Source of the DNA: Paraflavitalea devenefica
GTDB lineage: Bacteria > Bacteroidota > Bacteroidia > Chitinophagales > Chitinophagaceae
Direction: 5' to 3'
Assembly: GCF_011759375.1 (NCBI RefSeq)
Contig: NZ_JAARML010000001.1
Location: 2,170,001-2,234,000, forward strand
DNA: 64,000 nucleotides
The position numbers and the translations under genes were made by a program. Under the pieces are notes generated by a model that saw only the letters and a program-made list of their open reading frames with translations, made no database searches and was not told where the DNA came from. Every line of letters starts with the position of its first letter. Positions within the stretch are counted from its first letter, which is position 1. Positions 52,963 to 61,956 of the stretch are shown here, piece after piece.

Positions 52963-54576
52963 CTACTGTAAATCCCAGAATATTTTCGTCGTCAGCTTGT
53001 CATTGGCTTTTACTGCGTCATAATTTATTGTATTATAGATCTGTTCAGTGCTGGGATAGATCCACCGCGCAGGCGGTTGTGTCTGTGCATTGGAATTGTC
53101 CACTTCAAAACTAAATACCGGGGCATCCAGTCTCCTGATCTCGGCCCAGCTTTCCATCGGCTGTATCACACTATAGTGTATCCATTTCTGGGTGGCGATC
53201 AATTTCAGCTTATCGGCTGTTGTAGCGGCATTGTCCCAGTTTATGGCAGCGCTGCTTTTATAACTGTTTATTTCAGTAGCATTGGTGGGAGTAAGACTGC
53301 CCGAAGTATTATCGTTACTCAGGCTTCTTAACCAGTAATAATACTCTATAGACTGGGTGATCCCATTTTCATAAGCTGTTTTAGCCGTAGCATTGTTGGC
53401 TGCCCTCAGGTGATACTCTGACAGCATAAAACTTACTTCAGCAGCAGTGATCAATATGCCCGGGAAAAACTGGTTGCGGCTTAAAGTAGAACGGTTATAA
53501 ATGGCGATGGTGCCACCGGCAATTAATGCATTCTGAGTACCCCTGTTCAGCATTTGGTTCAGGCCATTATATACACCACCGGCATTAGCGCCTGGCTCAT
53601 ACATAGCCCGTAACCTGGGATCGCTGCTTGCTTTCATATGGTCAATCATTGCCTTGCCGGATATATTACCATTCCAATCTTCCAGTCCGCTCCTGAATCC
53701 CTTGGCTGCCAGATCAGAGCTCAGGTCATAAATGGATACTTTAATATTCTCAGCATTGGAAGTAACAATGGGGTAGGTAGTTGGAGCTCCCAGAATTTCG
53801 GCGATCTCACTATTGACCCTCGACTGGAAGCTGGTCACGCCCGATACCCTTGTCAGCATTCTTAAGCGAAGCGAATTGCAATACCGCTTCCACATAGTAA
53901 GATCCCCTTTATTGATCAGGTCCTGGCTTTTGAACTTGGAAGCCAGTTCTGTTCTGATCGTTAAGGTATTGAGCTCAGTGGCAAATGCTTTCAGGTCATC
54001 CAGCATCTTCGTGTAAATCGCTGCAGCATCATCATATTTGGGCAGGGATGCTTTATAATCGCCCCCATTGGTGCTTAACTTACCGGCTTCCGACCAGGGA
54101 ATGCCACCATGCAGGTCTACCACCTTCTGAGTTTGGTCATAAAAGAAAATGGTAGCTGTCAGCATATAAGCACGCAGCTCAGCCTGCTCAGTGGTGGTAA
54201 GATTGGCATAGATCTTTTCCAGTTCCCTGAATTGGCTCACGAAATAATAATAATCGTTCCAGCGGTCCCTCAACCCTGCAGAGCCAGGTACATATTGGTT
54301 ATCGCCGTTTTCCCAGCCCACGGCCTGGGTATAGCGAAGCAACGTGGTGCGCAATACCACAAAATAATCCCAATAAGAGGGTATTACATATCCATGTTGA
54401 CCTCTATCAGAATTGGCCCAGGTAAAAGAAGTAATAAAGCCCGCATATTGTTTATCCACCGTGGAAGCGGCTACCTTGGAGGGGTCTGCATAACTATCGG
54501 AAAAGTCCGACTTTTTGCAGGCGGCAAAACCAAGGACCAGTACCGCTGTTGTCAGTATAATGAATGTCTTTTTCAT
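52963..54576 (-). CDS. SusD-like surface lipoprotein (SusD/RagB-like 2 type), locus 3
   Basis: A 537-residue lipoprotein (lipobox LVLGFAAC at about residue 19). The family start is of the second SusD type: DFSDSYADPSKVAASTVDKQYAGFITSFTWANSDRG. Helical repeats follow (LRAYMLTATIFFYDQTQKVVDLHGGIPWSEAGK), with the C-terminal KLIATQKWIHYSVIQPMESWAEIRRLDAPVFSFE. The ATG at 54576 starts the signal peptide; an in-frame start at 54687 adds an unlikely leader. It is 32 nt downstream of the SusC gene and forms the pair with it. No glycosidase is present nearby, so the substrate is not indicated. Confidence 0.9.
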   Translation of the reverse strand: MKKTFIILTTAVLVLGFAACKKSDFSDSYADPSKVAASTVDKQYAGFITSFTWANSDRGQHGYVIPSYWDYFVVLRTTLLRYTQAVGWENGDNQYVPGSAGLRDRWNDYYYFVSQFRELEKIYANLTTTEQAELRAYMLTATIFFYDQTQKVVDLHGGIPWSEAGKLSTNGGDYKASLPKYDDAAAIYTKMLDDLKAFATELNTLTIRTELASKFKSQDLINKGDLTMWKRYCNSLRLRMLTRVSGVTSFQSRVNSEIAEILGAPTTYPIVTSNAENIKVSIYDLSSDLAAKGFRSGLEDWNGNISGKAMIDHMKASSDPRLRAMYEPGANAGGVYNGLNQMLNRGTQNALIAGGTIAIYNRSTLSRNQFFPGILITAAEVSFMLSEYHLRAANNATAKTAYENGITQSIEYYYWLRSLSNDNTSGSLTPTNATEINSYKSSAAINWDNAATTADKLKLIATQKWIHYSVIQPMESWAEIRRLDAPVFSFEVDNSNAQTQPPARWIYPSTEQIYNTINYDAVKANDKLTTKIFWDLQ

Positions 54577-54608
54577 GTAATAATTTTTGTGTAATGCTGG
54601 AATAGATT

Positions 54609-57600
54609 TTACAAACCTGCTCTTAACATAATACCAAAAGTTCTGGTAGATGGATTCGTACCCGCATTGGTAAGCGACTGGAACCATCTTGAGCCTGCCA
54701 CAGTTTGTTCGGCATCTATGTTTTTAATGGTCCGGTATATGTAAAACAGGTTCCGCCCAAATACAGAGAGTTGTACTCTCTTAAGTCCTATCTTATTGGC
54801 TACTTCCGCTGGTAAACTATAGCTCAGCGCCATTTCCCGCATCTTGATATAAGAGTTCTTTTTTACATACAGCTCATACCTTGAATAACTGTATTGAGGG
54901 CCACCCCAGTTGTAAGTATTCCAGTAATAAAAAGCCTGTGATATCACATTGTTGTTGGGATCTCCATTGGCGGTAACACCACCCATCAGCATACCATCGT
55001 GGAACACTGTTTCTCCGTTGGGGCCTGCCGCAGCAGTTGTTTGCACGCCTTTGCCGGCTGCATTGACATAATAACTCAAACCGCCATGCGCAGCATCCAT
55101 ATAGTTAAGACTTTCTTCCAAAAGTCCCCGGCTGATCATCCAGTTAACACCGGTGGGCATTACATAACCGCCAAAGCGGAAGTCGGTCATTACATCTAAG
55201 GAGAAGTTCTTGTAGGAAAAGGTATTGAAAAAGCCACCCACTACCTTAGGCATGGCATTGCCGGCCTTTACCAGCTTTTCATCCAGTTTGTGCAAACCAT
55301 TGGGTTCAACAATCATCTCTCCCTTATCGTTTTTAGCTACGGGGTGAATATAGAAGTCGCCCATGGGCTGACCAACGGTGGAAATTAACTGGGCGGCGTT
55401 TCCGTCGTAATCGGCATGTATTAATTCAGTAGAACCGTCTGCCAGTTTTTCTACGATATTCTTATTAAAGGCAAAATTGATCCCTGATTCCCATCTGAAA
55501 TCCCGGCCCCTTACCGGTGAGCCGGTAATACCTATTTCAAGGCCTTTATTTCTCAGGGTGCCGATATTTGTTAACACAGAAGTGGCGCCTGTACTGCCAG
55601 GAATAGTAATAGGCAATATCTGGTCCTTGATCTGTCCATTATAATAAGAGATATCTACACCGAGCCGGTTATTCAGGAACTTGGCTTCCAGTCCCACTTC
55701 AATTTCATGTTTCTCTTCAGGACGGATACCATCATTGCCAAAGTCACGCGGAATGGTGGTATACAGCACTGCCTGTCCGCCTGACTGCTGCACACCCAGG
55801 GTATTTTGTGTATACGCGATATTGGCAGCATATACATCAGGATAGTTACCTACGATGCCCCAGGAAGCACGTACCTTACCATAATTAATAAAAGCCGGTA
55901 ATTGGAAAGCGTCTGATACTACCAGGCTCGCATTAACAGAAGGATATACAAAGCTGTTATTGTCGGGGTGCATGCTGGAAGTTCTGTCCCTCCGTACAGT
56001 ACCTTCTACAAACAGGTAATCTTTGTAGCTGCCGTTAATGGTTCCGATAAATGCATCCTTTACCAGCCTGTTGCGGAAGTTAAAAGCATCATTGGCGCCA
56101 GGTGTATTCACAGAGGCTTTTATATCGAACCAGTTCTCTACACTCAGGCCGGTATTGGTTTCCCTTTGAACGGAGGTTACTTTGGTATCAGTAGCCGTAT
56201 AACCACCCATTACGTTCATTTCGATGTCGGGCGTAATCTTTTGCGTATAGGTCAGCAATACATCGCCATAAATAATAGTACTAACGGTGTTTCTGTAAGC
56301 AAAGAAGCCTGAGTTCCCGAAGATCAAGGGTATTTCGGTAGATTGTTTGCTCTCTGCCCTTTCTGAAGTAAAGTCGGTAGCTATCCTGGCACGCAACTTC
56401 AGGTTGTTGAGGATTTGCCAGTTATTGGTAAGGCTACCGATCACCCGGTTGCTGTATTCGTCTTCCCGGTGTTCTTTGATCCGCCATACGTAATCCGCCA
56501 GGTCAGGTTTGAAGCCAGGCAGGGTGATATTCTCGTCCGGTGTTAAGCTCTGGTCCGTTCCGGTCACAAACTTATATCCCCTGCTGGTTTTATACTTGTC
56601 CAGGTACCAGTCAGCATGTTCAAACCTGCCCATCATACCGGTAAAATTGTTGATCATCCGGTCAATGGAATAAGGACGGTTCTTGGTGTGTTGATTGATG
56701 TAATTGATCATTACATCGGTAGAGAAATTTTTATGGAGCCGGAAGGAACTGTTCAGGTTGGCGATATTCTTCGTATTCTTGGCGCCAAGGCTTACGCCCT
56801 GGTTGTCCTGACGGGTCAATGAGAAACGTACATTGGCATTTTCAGTTGCATGGGTCATCGCTACATTCACACTCGAATTATTGCCTACCCTGAACAAGCT
56901 CTTGTAATTATCTGTCTGCGCCTCATAAGGTCTTATCTTACCATCCCAGCCCACTGTCGGTTTTCCATCGAATTTAGGCCCGAAGTTGATAGTAAAACCA
57001 ACTACTCCCCGCGTTTCTTTTACGCCATCCCCATCCAGGTCCTGGTAAATAAAGCCTTCAGCATCCTGACCGCCATCGGCTACATGTTTAGGAGCGCCGG
57101 GGCCTCTTACATTTTGGTATTTCGGCAAAAAGGCCACTTCATCCCTGCTGTAATTGGCAGTTACATCCACGCTGAACCCTTTCTTGCCTTTGCCGCTCTT
57201 GGTAGTGATCAATACCACGCCGTTTACCGCTTCAGAACCATACAACGCTGCAGCAGAAGCGCCTTTTAAAATGGTAATATTGTCAATGTCTTCCGGGTTA
57301 ATATCCAATAATCCATTACCCCGCAGACGTTGATCGCCCCAGTAGTCATTATTTTTTACCTCACCGTCACGGATAGGAACACCATCCAGCACGATCAGGG
57401 GCTGGTTTTTACCGGTAATAGAATTGATGCCGCGGATAGTGATATTCACAGCACTGGTGGCGCCTCCGGGCGTAGTACCAATACGTACACCGGGAGCCTT
57501 ACCATACAGCGCTGAAGCAAAATTAGGTGAACCTGTTTGGGTAAGATCTTCAGCCTTGATGGTGCTTACAGCATATCCCAAAGCCTTCTGTTGTTTGGAG

Positions 57601-57941
57601 AGGCCTAAAGAAGTGACTACCACTTCCTGCAAACTACCTTGTTTTTCCTGCAGGGATATAGTATAGCTGTCGTCACTACCCGTTTGGATCTCTACCAGGT
57701 CATACCCCACATAGCTCACTTCCAGAATAGCATTGGGTTTTATCTGGATGGTAAAAGCGCCCTGCGTATTTGATAAAACGGTATTATTAACCCCTTTTTC
57801 TTTGATGGCTGCGTTCGCCAACGCAACGCCCTTGTTGTCCTGCACTATACCCCTTACGGTTTTCCTTTCCTGCGCGTACAATACTGTACTCACCAGGAAC
57901 ATGCAGAGCAAAGTAAGCCATCTGCCAATTTGCATTCTCAT
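54609..57941 (-). CDS. SusC/RagA TonB-dependent transporter (locus 3)
   Basis: A 1110-residue outer-membrane transporter without STN domain. Signal peptide (TLLCMFLVSTVLYAQ), carboxypeptidase-regulatory-like domain (KTVRGIVQDNKGVALANAAIKEKGVNN), plug with LGLSKQQKALGYAVSTIKAEDLTQTGSPNFASALYGKAPGVRI and ITILKGASAAALYGSEAVNGVVLITTKSG, then barrel ending in TFGIMLRAGL. Two near-adjacent ATGs (57941 and 57935) are possible. Its regulator is probably the ROK protein encoded 102 nt upstream on the same strand. Confidence 0.93.
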   Translation of the reverse strand: MRMQIGRWLTLLCMFLVSTVLYAQERKTVRGIVQDNKGVALANAAIKEKGVNNTVLSNTQGAFTIQIKPNAILEVSYVGYDLVEIQTGSDDSYTISLQEKQGSLQEVVVTSLGLSKQQKALGYAVSTIKAEDLTQTGSPNFASALYGKAPGVRIGTTPGGATSAVNITIRGINSITGKNQPLIVLDGVPIRDGEVKNNDYWGDQRLRGNGLLDINPEDIDNITILKGASAAALYGSEAVNGVVLITTKSGKGKKGFSVDVTANYSRDEVAFLPKYQNVRGPGAPKHVADGGQDAEGFIYQDLDGDGVKETRGVVGFTINFGPKFDGKPTVGWDGKIRPYEAQTDNYKSLFRVGNNSSVNVAMTHATENANVRFSLTRQDNQGVSLGAKNTKNIANLNSSFRLHKNFSTDVMINYINQHTKNRPYSIDRMINNFTGMMGRFEHADWYLDKYKTSRGYKFVTGTDQSLTPDENITLPGFKPDLADYVWRIKEHREDEYSNRVIGSLTNNWQILNNLKLRARIATDFTSERAESKQSTEIPLIFGNSGFFAYRNTVSTIIYGDVLLTYTQKITPDIEMNVMGGYTATDTKVTSVQRETNTGLSVENWFDIKASVNTPGANDAFNFRNRLVKDAFIGTINGSYKDYLFVEGTVRRDRTSSMHPDNNSFVYPSVNASLVVSDAFQLPAFINYGKVRASWGIVGNYPDVYAANIAYTQNTLGVQQSGGQAVLYTTIPRDFGNDGIRPEEKHEIEVGLEAKFLNNRLGVDISYYNGQIKDQILPITIPGSTGATSVLTNIGTLRNKGLEIGITGSPVRGRDFRWESGINFAFNKNIVEKLADGSTELIHADYDGNAAQLISTVGQPMGDFYIHPVAKNDKGEMIVEPNGLHKLDEKLVKAGNAMPKVVGGFFNTFSYKNFSLDVMTDFRFGGYVMPTGVNWMISRGLLEESLNYMDAAHGGLSYYVNAAGKGVQTTAAAGPNGETVFHDGMLMGGVTANGDPNNNVISQAFYYWNTYNWGGPQYSYSRYELYVKKNSYIKMREMALSYSLPAEVANKIGLKRVQLSVFGRNLFYIYRTIKNIDAEQTVAGSRWFQSLTNAGTNPSTRTFGIMLRAGL

Positions 57942-58043
57942 TGTAATTGTTTTGGTTGTTAGAAAATGATTGTTAGTTTGTCTGGTTTATAAACAAGCTT
58001 TGGGGTAGGAAAATGAAGTATTCGGCAGGATAAGGCTAACTGA

Positions 58044-59258
58044 TCAGGCTACTTTCTCTTGTTTCCTCGATAAGTGATCGAGCGTATTTTTGTCAAAATG
58101 TTCCATTACCAATGCAGCAGCCCCTGTTAAGCCAGCCTGGAAACAAAGTGTTGATATAATTACTTCTGTATTCTCTGCAATCTTGGGTATGCAGTGTTCA
58201 TTGATAGCTTGCTGAATGGGCGGCAACCAAAGACGGCCTGCTGCAGCGCCCCTTCCGCTCAGTACTACCAGTTCCGGATTAAGGAGGTGAATAAGGATCG
58301 CAATGCCTCTTCCGATGTTATAGCCTGCTTCAGAGAAAAGACCTACCGCCAGCTTGTCGCCCTTCACCGCGGCCTCTACAATGGCCTGTATGGTTTCTTC
58401 CACATGTTCACGCGGCAGGTCTTTTAACTGTGATATCTTACCTTGTTGTAGTTCTGTCACCGCTTTATCTGCTATGGTAAGCAGGGATGCTTCTGTTTCC
58501 AGGCAGCCGCTTTTACCACAACTGCACATCTTATTATTCATGAACACCGGGATGTGGCTGAATTCTCCTGCAAAGCCATTGTATCCTCTGAACAATTCTC
58601 CTTTCAGTATCAATCCCAGTCCAATGCCCCAACTGATGTTGATCACCATTACATTCTGGCGGTTGCGGGCAGCGCCTAACCGCAGTTCTGCCAGGGCCAC
58701 CAGGCTGGAATCATTATCTATCAAAACCGGCAAGCCAATGTGCGATTCGATATAATGCACAATGCTTCCTTCACTGGCTTTAAGAAAAGAATGATTGATC
58801 CCTTTACGCACATCCACAAACCCCGGCATGCCAATGCCCACCCCGGCTATCTTCTCTTTCGGTATCTCCAGCCGCCCGATAAATCCGGCAATCGCATCTT
58901 TTAACTCATGCAAGGCATGCGCGTTATTGGCCAGCTTTAATTCGAACTGCTCCGGTTTGCCCACATAATTATTGTGCATGTCCAGCACGGCCATCCGCGT
59001 GATCAGTTGGTCCATGGCTATGGATACCACATACATCAGGTCATTCCGTAGCGAATACATTTGCGCCCGGCGGCCACCCGTAGAGGAGGCGAGACCGGTT
59101 TCCAGCACATACCCTTCTTCAATCAGCTCATTCAATACCCGGGAAGTCAGCGGAACGCTTTTTTTGGTCAACAAACTCAAATCCGTACAGGAAAGGGAAC
59201 CATCAAAGTAGAGGTGCTTGATGATTTTTCTCCTGTAAATGGTTTGTTTGTCGGGCAT
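58044..59258 (-). CDS. ROK-family transcriptional regulator (copy 1)
   Basis: A 404-residue repressor-type ROK protein. The N-terminal winged HTH (IIKHLYFDGSLSCTDLSLLTKKSVPLTSRVLNELIEEGYVLETG, about 12-55) is followed by a sugar-kinase-like sensor. The sensor has DNDSSLVALAELRLGAARN (around 181), SWGIGLGLILKGELFRGYNGFAGEFSHI with the zinc His (H235), and the zinc motif C245-S-C247-G-K-S-G-C252. It probably binds a sugar or sugar phosphate and controls the SusC/D pair directly downstream. A second ROK gene diverges from it and is clearly a paralogue. Confidence 0.9.
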   Translation of the reverse strand: MPDKQTIYRRKIIKHLYFDGSLSCTDLSLLTKKSVPLTSRVLNELIEEGYVLETGLASSTGGRRAQMYSLRNDLMYVVSIAMDQLITRMAVLDMHNNYVGKPEQFELKLANNAHALHELKDAIAGFIGRLEIPKEKIAGVGIGMPGFVDVRKGINHSFLKASEGSIVHYIESHIGLPVLIDNDSSLVALAELRLGAARNRQNVMVINISWGIGLGLILKGELFRGYNGFAGEFSHIPVFMNNKMCSCGKSGCLETEASLLTIADKAVTELQQGKISQLKDLPREHVEETIQAIVEAAVKGDKLAVGLFSEAGYNIGRGIAILIHLLNPELVVLSGRGAAAGRLWLPPIQQAINEHCIPKIAENTEVIISTLCFQAGLTGAAALVMEHFDKNTLDHLSRKQEKVA

Positions 59259-59536
59259 CGAGCAGCTGTATTAACAAGATAACTTCTTTAAATATTACAG
59301 TAAGTTACTAATACTTTTTAAAAAATGAATAAAACTTTCACAATTTGTTTACGTTTTATTGACGAATGGTTAACAATTTGGAAGAAGTTATATGAAAAAT
59401 AACAAGAAGTAGAACCGCAGAAAAGGAACAAAAGCGCGTTACCGGGATGTTATAGTAAGGCATAGATAATGGCCTTCAGCAGAAAGTTGTGTATCTTTTC
59501 GCCTGAATCCCAACCGTTAAACAAAAATTTTAATAA
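59259..59536. promoter_or_regulatory. Divergent region between the two ROK genes
   Basis: 278 nt, AT-rich. A 10-nt word, ATAACTTCTT (59279-59288), recurs as its reverse complement AAGAAGTTAT (59382-59391), one near each gene, which would suit operator half-sites or two operators for the paralogous regulators. ACAATTTG occurs twice (about 59340 and 59373). TATCTTTT (59492-59499), one mismatch from TAnnTTTG, lies 38 nt before the GTG of the plus-strand gene. Confidence 0.4.
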
Positions 59537-60748
59537 GTGTCCGAGAAACAGGCTATCTACAAAAAGTCACTGATTAAGCATCTGTACTTTAATCAGAAGT
59601 TATCCTGTGCCGAGCTAAGCGCTTTAACTGATAAAAGCCTGCCGCATACCGCCCGCGCGTTGAATGAATTGGTCGAAGAGGGAATAGTCCGCGAATCTGG
59701 CCATGCCATGTCTACCGGAGGGCGCCGGCCACAGGTATATGCGGTAAACCCGGATATCATGTATGTGATATCGGTAGCGATGGATCAGTTCATTACCCAT
59801 ATTAGTATATTGGACCTGGCTAACCAGGTAGTGGCTAAAGTAGAACGGATTGAACTGTCCCTTCAGCTGAATCCCCAGGCACTGCAGGAACTGGGCCGTC
59901 ACCTGAGTCATTTTATCCTGAATGCCGGTATTGACAAAGAAAAGATTGCTGGTATCGGAATAGGCATGCCGGGATTTGTGGATGGCCAGAAAGGCATTAA
60001 TTACTCCTTCCTGAATCCGACTAATAATAACATCATTAATTACATTGAGTCTGTTACCGGCTTACCCGTATTGATTGATAACGACTCCAGCTTAATAGCC
60101 CTTGCCGAATGGAAACTGGGGGCTGCCCGCAACCGCAGGAATGCGGTGGTGGTCAATATTAGCTGGGGCATTGGGCTGGGCATGATCCTGAATGGTAGTT
60201 TATTCAGGGGACAGAATGGATTTGCAGGAGAATTCAGCCATATACCGCTTTTTACCAATAATAAGATCTGCAACTGTGGTAAAATGGGCTGCCTGGAAAC
60301 CGAAACCTCTCTCCAGGTGATTGCAGAGAAAGCCATCCAGGGTTTGAAGGAAGGCCGGACCTCCATCTTAAAAAACCTGTCGCCGGAACACCTCGAAGAA
60401 ACCAGTAAGGCCATTATGGAGGCAGCCGTAAAAGGTGATAAATATGCAGTAGAGTTATTATCGCAGGCCGCTTACCATATCGGCCGGGGAATAGCTATCC
60501 TTATTCATATCTTAAATCCCGGCTTGATCGTACTGAGTGGGAGAGGGGCATTGGCCGGCCGTCTTTGGCTGGCGCCTGTGCAACAGGCCCTTAATGAGCA
60601 TTGCATTCCTAAAATAGCCGAGCATATTGAGATCATGATCTCGCCCCTCGGGTACAATGCAGAACGCCTGGGCGCTGCGGCCCTCATTATGGAACATTTT
60701 GATGAATTACCCATGCACCGGAAGAAGCAGGAGCTCTTATATGCGTAA
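59537..60748 (+). CDS. ROK-family transcriptional regulator (copy 2, GTG start)
   Basis: A 403-residue paralogue of the divergent ROK gene, aligned from the first residues (SEKQAIYKKSLIKHLYFNQ against PDKQTIYRRKIIKHLYFDG), which justifies the GTG start at 59537. The HTH (LSCAELSALTDKSLPHTARALNELVEEGIVRES) is followed by the same sensor. The sensor has DNDSSLIALAEWKLGAARN, GEFSHIPLF with the zinc His, the CNCGKMGCLE zinc motif, and LIVLSGRGALAGRLW. It could regulate itself, its neighbour, or a distant sugar locus. No target operon lies directly downstream; 458 non-coding nt follow. Confidence 0.9.
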   Translation: MSEKQAIYKKSLIKHLYFNQKLSCAELSALTDKSLPHTARALNELVEEGIVRESGHAMSTGGRRPQVYAVNPDIMYVISVAMDQFITHISILDLANQVVAKVERIELSLQLNPQALQELGRHLSHFILNAGIDKEKIAGIGIGMPGFVDGQKGINYSFLNPTNNNIINYIESVTGLPVLIDNDSSLIALAEWKLGAARNRRNAVVVNISWGIGLGMILNGSLFRGQNGFAGEFSHIPLFTNNKICNCGKMGCLETETSLQVIAEKAIQGLKEGRTSILKNLSPEHLEETSKAIMEAAVKGDKYAVELLSQAAYHIGRGIAILIHILNPGLIVLSGRGALAGRLWLAPVQQALNEHCIPKIAEHIEIMISPLGYNAERLGAAALIMEHFDELPMHRKKQELLYA

Positions 60749-61206
60749 ACAATGACCAGTCAGTCGTCGGGACAACTACCCCCCTTAAGGGAAGGGATTC
60801 CTCCTGATAGTAACCAGGTCCGCCTGGGATAGTAAGTGGATACTAAATGGGTACTAAATACCAAAGCTATACCAACCTTAACCCATAGCTATAGTAAAGG
60901 CGCATTTTACTAAAATCGCAACCCGGTCACATCTCCCCGCCAGGCAGCGGAATGAACGTTTAACTATTCTACAATCAATTACTTAGGTATTCATACAAGT
61001 TGTTTCAACTACCAGTAACTGCCAACCAGCAACCAGCTCAACCCTTAGTGCCGCTCTTCGAGGCTTTTAGCCTCGAAGGTCTATTACGGGGCTTTTAGCC
61101 CCAAAACCGCGCCCCGTCCCTCCTCCCATCCCATTAATCCCATTAATCCCCTTCATCTTGGTTCAGACAATAAATATGACTAAATTCATGTATATAATCC
61201 AAATCT
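60749..61206. other. Non-coding region with small dyads and repeat family 2
   Basis: 458 nt without a gene. Seen: CCAGG-TCCG-CCTGG (60814-60827), a weak hairpin behind the ROK stop; GGTA-CTAAA-TACC near 60848-60860; ATTTTACTAAAAT (60904-60916), a 13-nt dyad; the two-hairpin repeat at 61050-61102; and CCCATTAAT in tandem near 61130-61149. TTG (61158-61160), a 20-nt spacer and TAAATTCA form a poor promoter match ahead of the next gene. Confidence 0.5.
61050..61102. repeat. Two-hairpin dispersed repeat, family 2, copy 2
   Basis: GCCGCT precedes stem CTTCGAGGCT (61056-61065) with AGCCTCGAAG (61069-61078), loop TTT, identical to copy 1. After a 9-nt spacer comes a second stem, GGGGCT (61088-61093) with AGCCCC (61097-61102), loop TTT. 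The second stem differs in sequence from copy 1 but keeps the pairing and loop. Confidence 0.8.
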
Positions 61207-61956
61207 ATGGCAAAGCAAATCGCCGGACTCTGCCGCTTTGAAGGCACCCTTCATGGCATCACCTTCTATAAAATGGACGGACAGTATTATGCCCGCGCCC
61301 AAAGTTCCCTCACCAGTGAGCGGGTCAAAACCAGTTGGGAGTTTAAAGAGACCATGATCTTTGCCCGCCTGCTAACCCGCGCCTCAAAGATTGGTTCACA
61401 GATATACAAAGCCCTGCCACCCGGCTGGCGCCAGTTCTGGATGTACCGCTCCTTTACCGGCGAAGCCTTCACCTTATTAAAAGAGAATCCTTATACAGAT
61501 GAACATGTAAAACAGCTCCTCTGGAAATGTTACGTGGAATACTGGGAACAAATAAAAGCAGTTGATCCCAACAACCCCATCTTCCAGCCCAAACCAAAAA
61601 AGATCAGGAAGAGAAGGGTAGTATCCCTCGAAGCCATGATGCGCAAGCGTGATAAATACGGCAAGCCCAAATATCCGGAACTCATCAAAGCAGAAAAAGA
61701 ACGCAAAGCCCGCGAAGCAAAAGAAGCCTGGATCAAAAAGCTGGAAGAGAAAAAACAAGCAACCTTAGCCGCCGAAGCTTTAGCGAAGGAGACAGAAGTT
61801 ACCAGCGTTTTTGCAAAGGAGGTAGTGATTGGAGCATGGCACGTATTAAGCGATGGAAAGCTTCATACAGGTCCTCCCGGAATTGATCACGCAGTTACAC
61901 CTGGAGAATCCGGAATGCTACATACTAAATTCGAAATTCTACAACGAAGCCCTTAA
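61207..61956 (+). CDS. Basic hypothetical protein with Lys-rich helical C-terminal part
   Basis: A 249-residue protein without signal peptide or TM, family not recognised. The first about 110 residues are compact with many aromatics (GITFYKMDGQYYARAQSSLTSERVKTSWEFKETMIFARLLTRASKIGSQIYKALPPGWRQFWMYRSFTGEAF). A proline/lysine stretch (FQPKPKKIRKRRVV) leads to a long charged helix (RDKYGKPKYPELIKAEKERKAREAKEAWIKKLEEKKQATLAAEALAKE). The basic linker suggests nucleic-acid or ribosome contact, but that is a guess. Its last 18 nt overlap the convergent GntR-type regulator gene. A weak promoter-like TTG-N20-TAAATTCA lies upstream. Confidence 0.6.
   Translation: MAKQIAGLCRFEGTLHGITFYKMDGQYYARAQSSLTSERVKTSWEFKETMIFARLLTRASKIGSQIYKALPPGWRQFWMYRSFTGEAFTLLKENPYTDEHVKQLLWKCYVEYWEQIKAVDPNNPIFQPKPKKIRKRRVVSLEAMMRKRDKYGKPKYPELIKAEKERKAREAKEAWIKKLEEKKQATLAAEALAKETEVTSVFAKEVVIGAWHVLSDGKLHTGPPGIDHAVTPGESGMLHTKFEILQRSP

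Noticed and set aside
61128..61150. CCCATTAAT tandem repeat
   Set aside because: Only two exact units; too short to support a repeat feature.
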